A model generated the notes under the pieces. That model did no database searches, was not told the origin of the DNA, and was given only the letters and a program-made list of their open reading frames with translations. The position numbers and the translations under genes were made by a program. From Antitrichia curtipendula (taxonomy: Eukaryota > Streptophyta > Bryopsida > Hypnales > Leucodontaceae), in contig OX579633.1 of the NCBI GenBank assembly GCA_951230915.1, positions 23,470,574-23,534,573 on the forward strand: 64,000 nt of DNA, in the 5' to 3' direction. Positions 47,833 to 59,177 of this stretch are shown one piece after another. Position 1 is the stretch's first letter; every line of letters begins with the position of its first letter.

Positions 47833-48520
47833 TCAAGTGTGTTTGGCCATGTCATAGGCGCGACGCTCACGTACAACTGCGCGCTTTCTGGCTGCATTGT
47901 CGGCTGCGCGGGCTACCTTTTGCCTTCTCCTCTCTGGTAAAAATACAGTAATATGCCTTGTCAGAGTGGAAAAGCTTTTGAGACATGGACGCTGAGAAAT
48001 AAAGACCGACGAAAGAACATTCAGAAGTATGTACATCACGACATTGATCGAAGAGTACGCGCAATAACGCTGCCGCTACTCATGACAAGCCAAGAATCTT
48101 CTTGCACTTCCTGTTCTATGTGTAGGTCATTTCAATAATTCAAAGATGAGGACAAGTAAGGATTCCGAGCTCGAAGAAGAGTTACAGAATTCAGCGGATA
48201 CGGTGACAAACACTGCAATGCAGGGATACAGCCAATGAGTTACCTGTTGCAGCGGCTTTCATCTCCTTGATGGTTTCAGTTGCCGCCACTCTCTTGACAG
48301 GATGCGTAGGGTGCTGGAAGCGGTATAGCTTGAGCATCAAATTTGCACGAATGTGCGTCATCCTCTCCGACATTTTGGCTCCAGCGACGGAAAATCTCTG
48401 CCCTGCTTTCGCCTTCACGTCCGTGAACCTCACAGCCGGACTCACCTTCGTCTTGGCCACGGCTGTACCCGCGTGCTTCTTCCCCTTGGCATTACCTTTC
48501 GCTCCCTCCGTTCTCGCCAT
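47833..48520 (-). CDS. Small basic protein of unknown family (paralogue 1, 125 residues)
   Basis: I do not recognise the family. Two exons: 48520-48244 and 47933-47833, with donor ACAG|GTAACT and acceptor TTTTTACCAG|AGAGG, phase 1. The product starts MARTEGAKGNAKGKKHAG, passes through KVSPAVRFTDVKAKAGQRF and SVAGAKMSERMTHIRANLML, then LYRFQHPTHPVKRVAATE, and ends with an Arg-rich helix-like tail RRRQKVARAADNAARKRAVV...YDMAKHT. It is strongly basic and has no signal peptide or membrane span, so a nuclear or nucleic-acid-binding role is likely but unproven. Paralogue 2 at 58570-59177 has the same intron position and phase and a second exon of exactly 101 bp. Conservation between the two copies supports a real gene. 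Where the other starts MARTK, this one has MARTE. Confidence 0.82.
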
Positions 48521-49569
48521 ACCTCTCAAAGCCCTCACAACAAGCCAATGTATCTCTCAAAAGAGCTCACAGCACACCAACGTAGGCTCTACGATTGAGT
48601 AAGGCCACAAGAGACGCGGAATCACGTCGATCGGCAACTAAGACTCAGATATTCGATGGATTACTTGGGTGACTGAGTGACGCCATGGCTGGTCTTATAG
48701 AATGGTTGTGGAGCAAGAGAGCGGGCCCCACCCACACCACTCGAGCCAATGATCTGGCTCTGAGAGGGGCAACACTTGGCAGCTTGGGGGAGTCCGGCTC
48801 GTGAATCATTCAATTCGTATGAGTTGGGACAGTGACCAGGAGTGAGGTGGCAGTTCAGTGAGGTATTCATGAGGAGTTATTATTATTAAAGTTATTGTAC
48901 CCTGTGCCGTTGCCAGAGTATAATCAAAATCAAGTAAAAATAAATTTTTTAATTATTTTACTTCAAAAATAACTCACAAAACAAACAAACAAACAAACAG
49001 CTTAATTTAATGTATGGATTGTATGCGTCGGGTTATGCACTTTGTTGTTACTATTATGATTATCATGCACATCAAATCATCCAGAACTTGTTGACCGACA
49101 TAGTAAGGTATCCGCACCAATGTCTAGGAAGAACCAGCGGCTAGTTCAAAGTTAGCCGGTGGAATTGGGAAAAAAATCGGTTGCAATTTGAAAACATTGG
49201 CAAAAAATTGGTGAAAATGTCTATAAATTTTTTATTTTGAATGAAAAAAAGAGAAAATAACTGGACCCAGTACTTGAAAACCAGTTCAGTATGGAAATTG
49301 GAAGAAATTAGTCAGTAAAATTAAAAAAACTTCCCGAACACTAATCCGCACCTAAAACAGACATTTGTTTGAGATTCAACATTTGTGATCACAAATTGGA
49401 TAACTTATCACATTTAGATATTAGCAAGTAAGTTAGAGTGGAAGTGAAAGCAATTGGTTTGAGAATTTTTTAAAGTTGTGTGAATAAAATACAAATTTTT
49501 AAAGTCGAAGTCATAGGAAAATTTACAATTGACTTTTAGTTTGACATTTTTCTATTTTTTTGACACAAG
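48521..49569. other. Upstream region of paralogue 1 and AT-rich intergenic DNA
   Basis: 48521-48870 is GC-richer and is the likely promoter and leader of the minus-strand gene. An (AAAC)n microsatellite lies at about 48978-48999. No other gene supported. Confidence 0.5.
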
Positions 49570-49745
49570 CGTGTTGAGGAAACACACTGCGAGGGTTTCC
49601 ATCAGGATGAGAAGATGATTTCACACAAAATAAAGAACTTGTCGCTGCCAAGTATCGAACCCACAACCACGCCATTTGACCGGTCCGAGATGACCCTAAA
49701 CAACCAAATGTTTGGGTACCTCACAACCATCACCCGGTAGTTTAG
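49570..49745 (-). repeat. Possible tRNA-derived SINE
   Basis: On the minus strand a TACCGGGTGATGGTTGTGAG start is followed about 80 bp later by GTGGGTTCGATACTTGG, which resembles a Pol III B box, then an unrelated body and a short A-rich end (CAAAAAAATAG). The arms do not pair as in a tRNA. Weak. Confidence 0.3.
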
Positions 49746-51619
49746 GGTCATCTTGGACCAAAATCTAACATTTTTGAAATGTGAAACACTTCCAACTCTC
49801 ATTAATTGCCTCAAAAGAACTCTTCTTCTCCCATTAGATACTTTGGGAATTTAATGTTGAATTCAAGAAAAGAAAAAATATATTAGAAGCCCCCACAATT
49901 CAAACCAAATGATAGTTGCATATATTTTGATCTATGCATCTATCTATTTGTTTCTTACAATAATCATTTATGAGATTTGTCCAAAACAAATCATGAAAAA
50001 TGGTCTTAAAGAATAAATATTATTATAATTGAAGTAAGAACAAAGATTTTTTGTTATCGATCTTCTTTGACTTCATTTAAAGACTTCTGAAATCTAATAT
50101 AAAATAATATACAACAACATAATATTGAGAAATTTTATAGAAGTGTATGTAGTTGAATATAGGACTTCCACTAGTTGAAAAAAAGCCAAAATTGTACTTT
50201 ATTTTATTCCATTTATTATTATTTCCAATCATTAATATGAAATATTTTTTCTTGGATTTTCTTCTATGTATTTCCAACTTATTTCTTCAACATATTGAGG
50301 AGATTTGCAAGTTCTAGGATGTACACATTTTTTGATTCAAATAATTTGACTAACAATACATTCAAAACCATTTGGAAAGAGTTGAAAATACTTCTTTTTG
50401 AAATTCAAGCATTACGATCTTGCAATTGGTAAGATTTTTTAATTTAAATATTTTGCAAAATATACTCTAAAAAGGTAACTAAAGGATATTCCACTTGGAT
50501 TTGTTAATGAATAAATATTGATAAAGATTAAAGCCTTGCTTTAGGTATGAGTATTTTGAAACAATTTTGGGCCTAAAAATACTTGGAGGGGATCAATGTT
50601 AAAGTAATCAATTAATATTTAATTGTACATTTTTTTACTATGGAGTTAAAAAAAGAAAAATAGTGTGTCATAATCTAACAATCTATGCCCTATAATAAGA
50701 TTTGTTTTGAAAAATCATCAAATTTGAATAGTATAAGCTATTTTGCTAAAATATGATGTGGATGCCTGCAATCTACAATTTTCTTATGGTCTTCCTATTC
50801 ACTAAAGTAAATAGAATGGATTTGAATTGATTTAATTTCTTTCTCTTCTTGTGAAACTTGTACTTTCAATTGTTTAAGAAAGATGCAAATGTCAAGATAG
50901 AGGTGCAAATTTCAACGCAATTCAAGTAAGCAATGGAGCATATGCAAATTTACAATTCAGAGAGTTGTTGCTATATTTTGTTGGGCTGTAGATCATTATG
51001 CTATATTGTATCTAAATGCATTTGTGTAGAAGGGCCATGGAAGTTTACATGTGCTCAAATTTTGGACGTATTACATTAGTAGAAAACTAATGTGAGGATT
51101 TTATTATGTTAGATGTTCATTAGAGTTCATCTCAAAGTATTTAGTTTATTGATTTTTGGATGCAATAATAGATCACAATTTGTTACATTTAAATCTAAAA
51201 TATTTTTAAAATATCATTTTGTTGTTGCCCAATCTTCATATTCAAATAAAACTTTAAAAACTTCTAATTTAAAATCATATGTCATAATTCCATGAAACTT
51301 ATCATTTATTTGATGCCAATTTGGTGGGGCTATACAATTTAATTCAATTAATAAATTTTGTAATAATAACACTATCTTGCTCTAATTATATTCACACTAA
51401 TCATACTTCATTCATCCAACAATTTTCTAATTTAGTGTGAGGGATTTTGCTTTATTCAAATTTTAATACTAGTTGAATTGACTTATATAGTATGTAGAAG
51501 TCTCAATGGTTTTACTTTAAAAAAAATGTTATGTGCTTTGTTTTGTGCTTAACATTTTTGAACAACATAATTTTCATGTCTTTATGAAAGGATATTTATT
51601 GCATAAACATTAGTTTACC
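49746..51619. other. AT-rich intergenic DNA
   Basis: Very AT-rich with short open frames only. I see nothing I can name. Confidence 0.5.
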
Positions 51620-51623
51620 CTAA

Positions 51624-52780
51624 CCCCTAAAGTTCCTTGATTATGTTATCATCAAAAACACTCAATAATAGTCATTTTAGTACAAGTATCAATTTTTTGA
51701 AAAATTTCATTTTAGGACACATATAACCATAGGATCATGTAGTAAGATAGATTGAGAATATGTGAAAAAAAATCGGAAATTTCCACCATGTAGATTGCAA
51801 GATATTAGCGTTTGAAGTGACAAAATCCATTAGATGATTTTCAATCTCTTGCAAATTTCTTAAGGTTCCTAGCCCCCCAAACTGCATTGCAGAAGCTACT
51901 TGATGTGGCACAGTGACTACCATGTCATATAATTAAAAAAAATAAAAAACAAACAAATAAAAAAAATCATTTTTTATTTTTTTATTTTTTAAAAATAAAT
52001 TATGACAACAACGTTCTTTATCTGTTGGAAGAACAACACCGGGAATGGGCCTAAAACAACCCTCTAAGCCCCCCAAATTTCATCTAATGTTTTTTTGGTC
52101 CCTACAAAAAACAAGTAGTTGCACTTCACAAGGTCACATTTGTATGAATAAATGTTCAAAATGGTTGTGCTTCTTTGGATTCATTCTTCAAAGAAAGTTG
52201 GCTACATGCTTGAAAATTTTCACTTGGAGTTGCACAACATATAGGAAAAAAATAGTAAGTAGAAAGATGTAGAGAATGGTTCAAATTACTAAATTGTTAT
52301 GAATTTAAATATGGAATTCAAAATGCCAATTCTAGCGTTTGTAATGTTGCAATAAACAACCTACACCTAGTGTTGAAAATTGAGTAAAATAAAAGGATTT
52401 CAAAGTTTATTTTAGAATAGAGAATCTATAATTGTCCGCAAACTAAAATACCCCATAGCTTTTGACTCATTGATCAAACTGGAATGATTAAAAGCTTTCT
52501 ATGTATATAAAAATCTAAAAAACCAATTTCAAATTTTTGTTTTTGAAAAAAGTGATTTTTTGCAGTTCTGCACAAACTGCCTAAGTTGACAAACAAACTA
52601 CATATTAGGCCATAACTTTTGACTCTTATTTTCAAATGTCCTGAAATTTAGTGCACATAAAAGATGTTCCTCATCCACACCTTCTATTAAAATTTGGGCC
52701 AAAAATATGGAAATCTATAGTCACACATACATGCCCAAAATTTCTATGTTGCCAAAAAATGCAGCTTGGTCCTTTAGGGT
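51624..52780 (-). mobile_element. TTAA-family DNA element (copy e), b-type inverted
   Basis: Starts CTAA-CCCCTAAAG (51620, first T of TTAA decayed) and ends CCTTTAGGG-TTTAA (52784). Its interior is the reverse complement of copy b: GATTGCAAGATATTAGCGTT, CACAAGGTCACATTTGTATG, GTCCGCAAACTAAAA and GGCAACATAG-like phrases in inverse order. A 262-bp insert lies at 51828-52089. Confidence 0.8.
51828..52089. mobile_element. Small insert nested in TTAA copy e
   Basis: CATTAGATGA at the left and TCATCTAATG at the right form short inverted ends, and CCCCCCAAA(C/T)T occurs near both ends. It is absent from copies b and f at the equivalent place. Target duplication not resolved. Confidence 0.5.
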
Positions 52781-53084
52781 TTAATAATGGATGTAAAGAT
52801 ACTTTTGACTCTTATGTATTCTTTTTCATTCTTCCCTAGTCGTTTAATCCTCCTTTCCACCTTCTTTTCTAATATTGACTCCATCATTGTAGTAACTCCA
52901 AACAATGTACAAATTATTTCTTCCAACAATGATGGTCTTCTAAGTGCTTCATGATTGTTAACCCCTAAAGGACCAAACATCATTTTTTGACAACGTAGCG
53001 ATTTTGGGTAGCTCACTACAAACGGAATTTTTATTTATTTTCTTTGAAATTTCCACATAAGATGATCCCAAGGAGTAGCTTTAA

Positions 53085-53633
53085 CCCCTAAAGCCCCAAG
53101 GGTGTTTTCTATTAAAAAACACTCAAAATTACCACTTCTGTTGCATTCACTTAAGAAAACCAAATTTATTTTCTTGGAATTTAACTATAGGATCTTGTAC
53201 TTAACTTGTTTGAGATCATGTAGTAAAAATTTCATCAAATTTGACCGTATAGATTGGAAGATATTAACATTCAAAGTTGGACAAAAAAAATTTACTTAAG
53301 AAGATGCTAAAATTGCTTAAAAAAAATAAGATTATCCATAATTTTTTCATCCCTAGTTCAATTAGAATGAATCAAAGCTTCACGTATAGATAAAAACATA
53401 ATATTTAGGAAAAAAATTCAAAAAAATTCATTTAAGCTTTTTGTAATTTCTTGTTTATTGTGCCATAACTTTTTCATCCAGCATCCGATTGAAACAAAAA
53501 TTATATATCCACGAAGCTCTTGCAAAACTACACAACCTCAAAAAATCTAAAAAAAAATTCACTTCAAACTGAGACAATAGGAACCTACCCGGACCCAAAT
53601 TGTCCCCGAACATGACAAACGGTCCTTTAAGGG
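53085..53633. mobile_element. TTAA-family DNA element (copy g), nested in copy f
   Basis: CCCCTAAAGCCCC at the left, GGTCCTTTAAGGG at the right, with TTAA on both sides (53081-53084 and 53634-53637). Copy b has the uninterrupted site GTAGCTTTAAGGCCC, with one TTAA, so the insertion duplicated TTAA. The interior resembles copy d inverted. Confidence 0.9.
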
Positions 53634-53786
53634 TTAAGGCCCAACATTTTTTATAACTTTTGACCACGTGGTTAAAAAGTTATTGCATGATATGTCATTT
53701 TCATTGGTCGGCAGGCAACCCGAGCAGTTGAAAAAAATTCTTTAAAAATCACTTTTTTTTTAAATAAAATTTTGAAATTGGTTCTT

Positions 53787-53792
<6 letters not shown>

Positions 53793-53835
<43 letters not shown>
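53793..53835. repeat. (TA)n/(TG)n microsatellite
   Basis: About 15 TA units followed by about five TG units, within copy f. Confidence 0.9.
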
Positions 53836-53836
<1 letters not shown>

Positions 53837-54465
53837 AAGCTTTTAATCATTCCATTTTTATTAATGAGATGAAAGTTATGAGGAGTTTTAGTTTGAGGAT
53901 AGTTGTAAAATCTCTACTCTAAGATAAACTTTGAAATCCCTTATTTAACTCAATTTTCAATACTTTTGAAAAAAATAAAATAAATTGGGTGCAGGTTGTT
54001 TATTACAACAATACACCGCTGGGATTGGCATTTTTCAATTCCATATTTAAATTCTTAACAATTTATTGTTTTGAGCATTCTTTACCTCTTTACACTTACT
54101 ATTTTTTTCCTGTATGTTTTACAATTCTAAATGATTTGAAAATTTTCAAGCATGTAGACAACTTGCCTTGAAGAATTAATCCAGAAGGTAACCACTATTT
54201 TGGACATTTCTTAATACAAATGTGACCTTGTGAAGTGCAGTTGTCCGGATTTTCGTAGGGACAAAAAATGGATTTTTATCAATTCAAACGCTATTATCTT
54301 ACAATTCACTCAGTGGAAATTTCTGAATTTTTTTTCACAACTTCTCACACTAGTTTACTACAAGTTCCCATGGTTACATTTTTCCAAAAATTTGGTACTT
54401 GTATTAGAAATAACAATTTTGGAACGGTTTTGATGAAAACATAGTCTCTAACCTTTAGGGGTTAA

Positions 54466-55595
54466 TATAATTGAGCATAAAGAGAGACACACATGGAATT
54501 GGTTTGAAAATTTTTAATGCCTATCGGTAAAAAAATCATGTCAATTAGCATGTTGCATATGGAGTTCATTTCAATTGTTACTAAAAAAATATTGAATGTA
54601 TGTTCTACCTCAATAGGTTGAAAATACACTAAAGTTGTATGACCCATTGTAATATTATAGTCACTTTTATCATTAGGTATTTTGACTTATTAGATTTTGC
54701 AAAAAGATTGGTGCATTAGAAAATACTACATCTGTATTTTGGTCAATTGACTTTTGATAAAAATGGCATATTATAGGTGGTCAAAGTAAACAAATAGCTA
54801 GCTTTCCCTTGTTGCTTCTAGGGAGAGACTGTTATTGACCTTTTGGATGCTAATGTGCCTTTGTTAATTATGGACACAATTCCAGTGAAAAAATAAAATG
54901 TGTCCCTTTAAGACCTTGAAATAATGGATGAGTCTTTTGCCAATTGTATTAACCACATAGTATTAGTATTTATTTCATGTTTATCAAATTCAAAAAGTGA
55001 CACTTTTCAACCCAATTTCAAATCTTTCAGCAAAATATTCTAATCTACACTAACGTAGCAACATATAAGATTGTTCAAACAAAGATTTAAGTATGTTATT
55101 TTTTTGAACTAGATTTTTTTGTTGGATCTTGTTGGTGGTTAGATGAATCTTTTAAATGATTTTAGAATACATTCTAGGCAAGAATCTTTAGAGGACGATT
55201 TTAGAGTCATGTCACATTTAAGTGAAGTTGCCTTAATTCTATAAGGATTTGTCATAATGTGACTTTGATTGCAATTTTTGAATATTAATCCTTCAACACC
55301 CAAATCTTATTTTGAATATTAATGCATTTCTATTTTTACGTTTGTGTAAAAATATAGTGTACTTCAAATTTATTGAATTGATTGTAAATGGAAGTTGTTT
55401 TTGAAGATTTAAGGATTACTTGGGATGAATGAGAAATTATTTGGACAAAAACATTGCCTTGAAGCAATCTTTTCAGCATTCGAAATATGAATTTTGGAAC
55501 ACTTAGGAGGTCTTGATTGTTAGTTGTTTTGGGGAGACATTGGTGGACTGTTTCAAACTCGTTCCCAATGTTGTAAACCAACCAGTGTTGGTTAG

Positions 55596-55633
<38 letters not shown>

Positions 55634-56460
55634 CTTTTTGGATTTTTTTTTGAATTTAAAATAAATAAATTATTATTTGATGTGGCAATCTCTTGGCTAC
55701 GTCATCTTGTTGTTGTGGCCAAGTTTCCACAGTCTGGAACTCAGAACCCTTAAGACTAGCTGAATTTCATATAATGATTCATGAACTTCAAGGCACGGGA
55801 TCCATTGGTTCCTGTGAATGAAGGCCACTTTCACTATAAAAAGTCTTGAACAAATGCAAGGTTGCCCATGAATTGTGGATCAAATTATTTTTGTTACAAT
55901 AACACTGTAGAAAGACCCTTCCCTCCCTATTCAAGATTGCTAAATTATTTTCATCAAAAAAGGAACGCAAGTTTTGGGGTCACAATTAGATTGAGGCCAT
56001 TATAGGTCTACCAATGTTACTTGACTTTGTTCAATGCTCCTAATAGTTGAACACAAAGTCAAAGAGATGATTCAATCCATGTTACTATAGGGGGAGTCAC
56101 AGTTAAATGATCCCCTCCCCCAACTCACAAAGAAAATCATCACAATAAATGCATAGTGGTTACTTGGACTCCAAGTTCAACAAACTCATTGAAGAATGTT
56201 ACTCGATCTTCGGAATAATAAAACTCTCCCTGAATTTGTTGAAGTCCACAATCATGGCTCACTGCCATTGCTCACCAAGGGCCATTTGACTAGATCATAC
56301 CCAAATCACATTTAGGGTGGTCACAATTCACTTTGAATGTGCCTTCGTGGATTGATTTAATGGAAGGAGACACTATAGTCTTATACAATGGAGCACAACG
56401 TTCACAATCCTATTGTACTCTAGTTTTTTTTGGCGATACATAGCTATAAGGTAGACAAGC
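54466..56460. other. AT-rich intergenic DNA
   Basis: An (AT)n tract lies at 55603-55632. Short frames only; no gene supported. Confidence 0.5.
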
Positions 56461-56818
56461 CTATTACCACCCTGATTCGCGATCTAACTATGTTGGAGTC
56501 AACTTCAATGGGGTCACCTATTTTTCAAAGGTGTATGCATGTTTCACAAATCTAACCCAAGTGAAATTATAATTTTCTAATGAAAATTGAAATTTCTATG
56601 AATTGTTGAAGTTGACTGCCCTGAAATTACAAATCTGCCCATGGATTAATTTATAAAAGTCAGATCAACAACCCATTACCGCCATAGATTGTATCTATGA
56701 GTACTTGGATATCCACCAATCAATGGTAGACACGTTACCCAAGTTGAAATTAATGACCTGATTTTGTCAGAAAAATAGATGGACTTAGATGAATTTAGGG
56801 TGGTAATGGGGCCAAAAG
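56461..56818. mobile_element. Candidate MITE with ATTACCACCCT ends
   Basis: ATTACCACCCTGATTC at about 56464 and, inverted, ATTACCACCCTAAATTC at about 56813 enclose about 350 bp. No confirmed target duplication. Confidence 0.4.
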
Positions 56819-56868
56819 TAAGATGTCGGAAATAGGAAGCTGACGGGGAATAGGCTGGTTTACCTTAA

Positions 56869-57505
56869 CCCCTAAATGCCCGAGGCACCCAAATCTGGTG
56901 TTTGCAAAACTTTGAAGTTAAATAAAACCCAACCAAGTTGTTATTTTTAGTAGTTTATATTTTTGAAAAGTTCTTCTTGAAGTCTAGTTTTAACATTAAA
57001 AATCCGATCTTGAAAATAAATGATAGTGATTTTTCTACTCAAGATTTTGTGCAAGGGTACCCATTGCAATCTTGACTTCCCGTAGTGTTGAGAGCTCTTG
57101 GAAATGAGCCTCAAATACACTAGATCTTGGAGAAAAAATCACATTCAAAATTCATTTAAAAAAGTTATAGAGTAGTTTTTAAGAAGCCATAAATTGATTG
57201 GGGTTATACATGTTAGGCCCTTTAACATCATATTTTTTTGGTCACCAACTTTTTAGATTTGACTTGTAAAAAGAGGATTGAAAGATTTGTGCAATTTTAA
57301 CACCCTCATGGTCAAATATTATAATCTTTCACTCCATAAGTGATATTGTTGTGTTTTCTTTTCCTATGAGATCTCTAACATGTCTAGTTTGAATTTGTAC
57401 GGTTACAATTCCAAAAAAATTGATACAACTTATCAAAATGTTGGCATTTTGTTCAATTTAGAGCAAATTCCAAGCAGCTCAAAAGAGGCCTTGGGCATTT
57501 AGGGG
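56869..57505. mobile_element. TTAA-family DNA element, third subfamily (copy h)
   Basis: Ends CCCCTAAATGCCCGAGGC and, inverted, CCCCTAAATGCCCAAGGC; TTAA on both sides (56865-56868 and 57506-57509). 637 bp, non-coding, interior unlike b or d/g. Confidence 0.85.
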
Positions 57506-57509
57506 TTAA

Positions 57510-58134
57510 CTATAACCACAACTTGACTGTCCCTCCAAAATCTGGGATCTGGGATCAGACATTGGGCACGGGAACAGCTTTGAATAGGAAAAAAGACCCC
57601 CCCCAAAACCCTTGACTGTGACTCCCCCAACGGTCCGTGCCGACTGCCAACGCTACTATACAGTAACTGTACATGTAGCGTAAAACGTACAATACAAACA
57701 ATACTGGTCTGTTTTTCGTCTACCCTATAATGGCCCCAACCTGGTCACAATTGGGTTGGGGCCATTATAAGGTCTTTCAGTCGTCGCCAATTTTTCTAGA
57801 GTCTGGACAATTCGCAGCTGTTGAATGAGCACCTCGAACGGCCTTTGATATTTCGGCACTGTAACCCTAAGAGCATCACCTCACGCCACGCGTTCCAAGG
57901 GCCCCGGCCACCTGGAGGTAACCGTCTTATGTCAGCTGACAGGAACTGCCATCCGAGGTCACGAGCCACTCAGGAAAGGGCACCTGTCACAGCGTTCGAG
58001 GCCCGCCAGAGGCATTCATAAGGCCCTCCCGGGTCTGTCCCTTGCAAGTACGATTCCGAAATTTCTCACTGCAATTTGCTCTTTCTCAACTGCATTTCCC
58101 GCACTGCAGTCTCTCAGGCATACATTGTCCTAAG
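57510..58134 (+). other. Upstream and leader region of paralogue 2
   Basis: GC-richer than the surroundings. It includes a hairpin (57723-57773) and a probable 5' untranslated exon ending CTAAG|GTAGGT at 58134. Confidence 0.5.
57723..57773. promoter_or_regulatory. Near-perfect 50-bp hairpin upstream of paralogue 2
   Basis: CCTATAATGGCCCCAACC and its inverse GGTTGGGGCCATTATAAGG are separated by an 11-14 bp loop. It may be a tiny foldback remnant or a cruciform-prone site. Function unknown. Confidence 0.5.
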
Positions 58135-58569
58135 GTAGGTAGAATCACATTCAGCTGTTTTCCAACGCTTGTTATCTTTAATTGCACTTGTTTAATGTTT
58201 ATCGTATGTGTAAATGTACACCTGTTTATTGAGTTTTTATATTAGTTATAGTTCACCAGCCATTTTGTGGAAACTTAGAGAGTCGATAGTGGATGTCTCG
58301 AGTTTGTGGACAGTGGGATTGCTGTGTTTGTGTTGCACTTGCTCACTTGTTTCTTTTCCTTGGTTTTGTTAGTTCGACATTAATTATTTCTGCACAATTA
58401 TAGTAGCCACTGCAGTCGCGGATTTCGGGTAGCGCAGTTTTCGTAAGATTAGAGACTGTGGAAGTGCGTTTTTAAGAAAAAAAGATTCTCTCTTGGTAAT
58501 TTGACTTGGTAATTTGGTGATTATGATATATTCCTTCAGGTATCGCTACATACATTCTTGTCTTGCAGG

Positions 58570-59177
58570 ATGGCGAGGACAAAAACAGCAACTGGTCGCA
58601 ATCACAAAGCCGCAGGCGCCGTCGCCAAGAACAAGGTTAGCCCTGCTGTGAAATTCGCAGACATGAGGGCAAATACTGGCCGAAAGTTCAGCATTGCAGG
58701 CGCTAAAATGTCCGAGAAGAGGACGCACCTCCGTGCTAACATCATGCTCAAGTTTTACCGACTGCAGCATCCAACACACCCTGTCAAACGAGTAGCTGCA
58801 ACTGAAAGCGTCAGCAGTATGAAGGCTGCTGCCACAGGTATTAATGAACATTCACATGTTTGGAATCCACTAATTGCCTGATCGCGAATGCACTCTGTAA
58901 AATGTATCTTTATGGATTAATTTGTTTGGGATACATGTTGTTCCCGAGCAATGAGTGGCTCTTCTATTTTAGGCTTTAGTGTCCACTTGTGATGTTTTGC
59001 ACTACGAGGTTTGGCATACGTCAGGGAAGATTGCTTCATTCTGACAAGTGGTGAACTCTTTCTTGTATTTGTGCAGAGAGGAGGAGGCAGAAAGTTGCCA
59101 GAGCAACTGACAATGCCGCCAGGAAGCGTGCACTAGTCCGTGAGCGCCGTGCTATGGCTATGGCTCGTCACACATGA
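58570..59177 (+). CDS. Small basic protein of unknown family (paralogue 2, 122 residues)
   Basis: I do not recognise the family. Coding exons 58570-58837 and 59077-59177 are joined in phase 1 (CCACAG|GTATTA ... TTTGTGCAG|AGAGG). The product starts MARTKTATGRNHKAAG, runs through KVSPAVKFADMRANTGRKFS, IAGAKMSEKRTHLRANIML, FYRLQHPTHPVKRVAATE, and ends RRRQKVARATDNAARKRALV...MAMARHT. The core is closely similar to paralogue 1 at 47833-48520. An acceptor CTTGCAG directly before the ATG (58568) with a donor at 58135 indicates an intron in the leader. The protein is very basic, without signal peptide or span; a nuclear role is inferred. Residues 2-5 (ARTK) equal the tip of histone H3, but the rest is not a histone fold. 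Confidence 0.87.

Larger units (their letters stand above)
52962..54461 (+). mobile_element. TTAA-family DNA element (copy f), b-type, host of copy g
   Basis: Starts TTAA-CCCCTAAAGGACC (TTAA 52958-52961) and ends ACCTTTAGGGG-TTAA (54462-54465). It is collinear with copy b apart from a 549-bp insertion at 53085-53633. The right half contains a (TA)n/(TG)n tract at about 53793-53835. Confidence 0.87.

Noticed and set aside
58546..58851. Minus-strand 101-codon frame over paralogue 2
   Set aside because: It is the antisense shadow of a conserved, spliced plus-strand coding exon.
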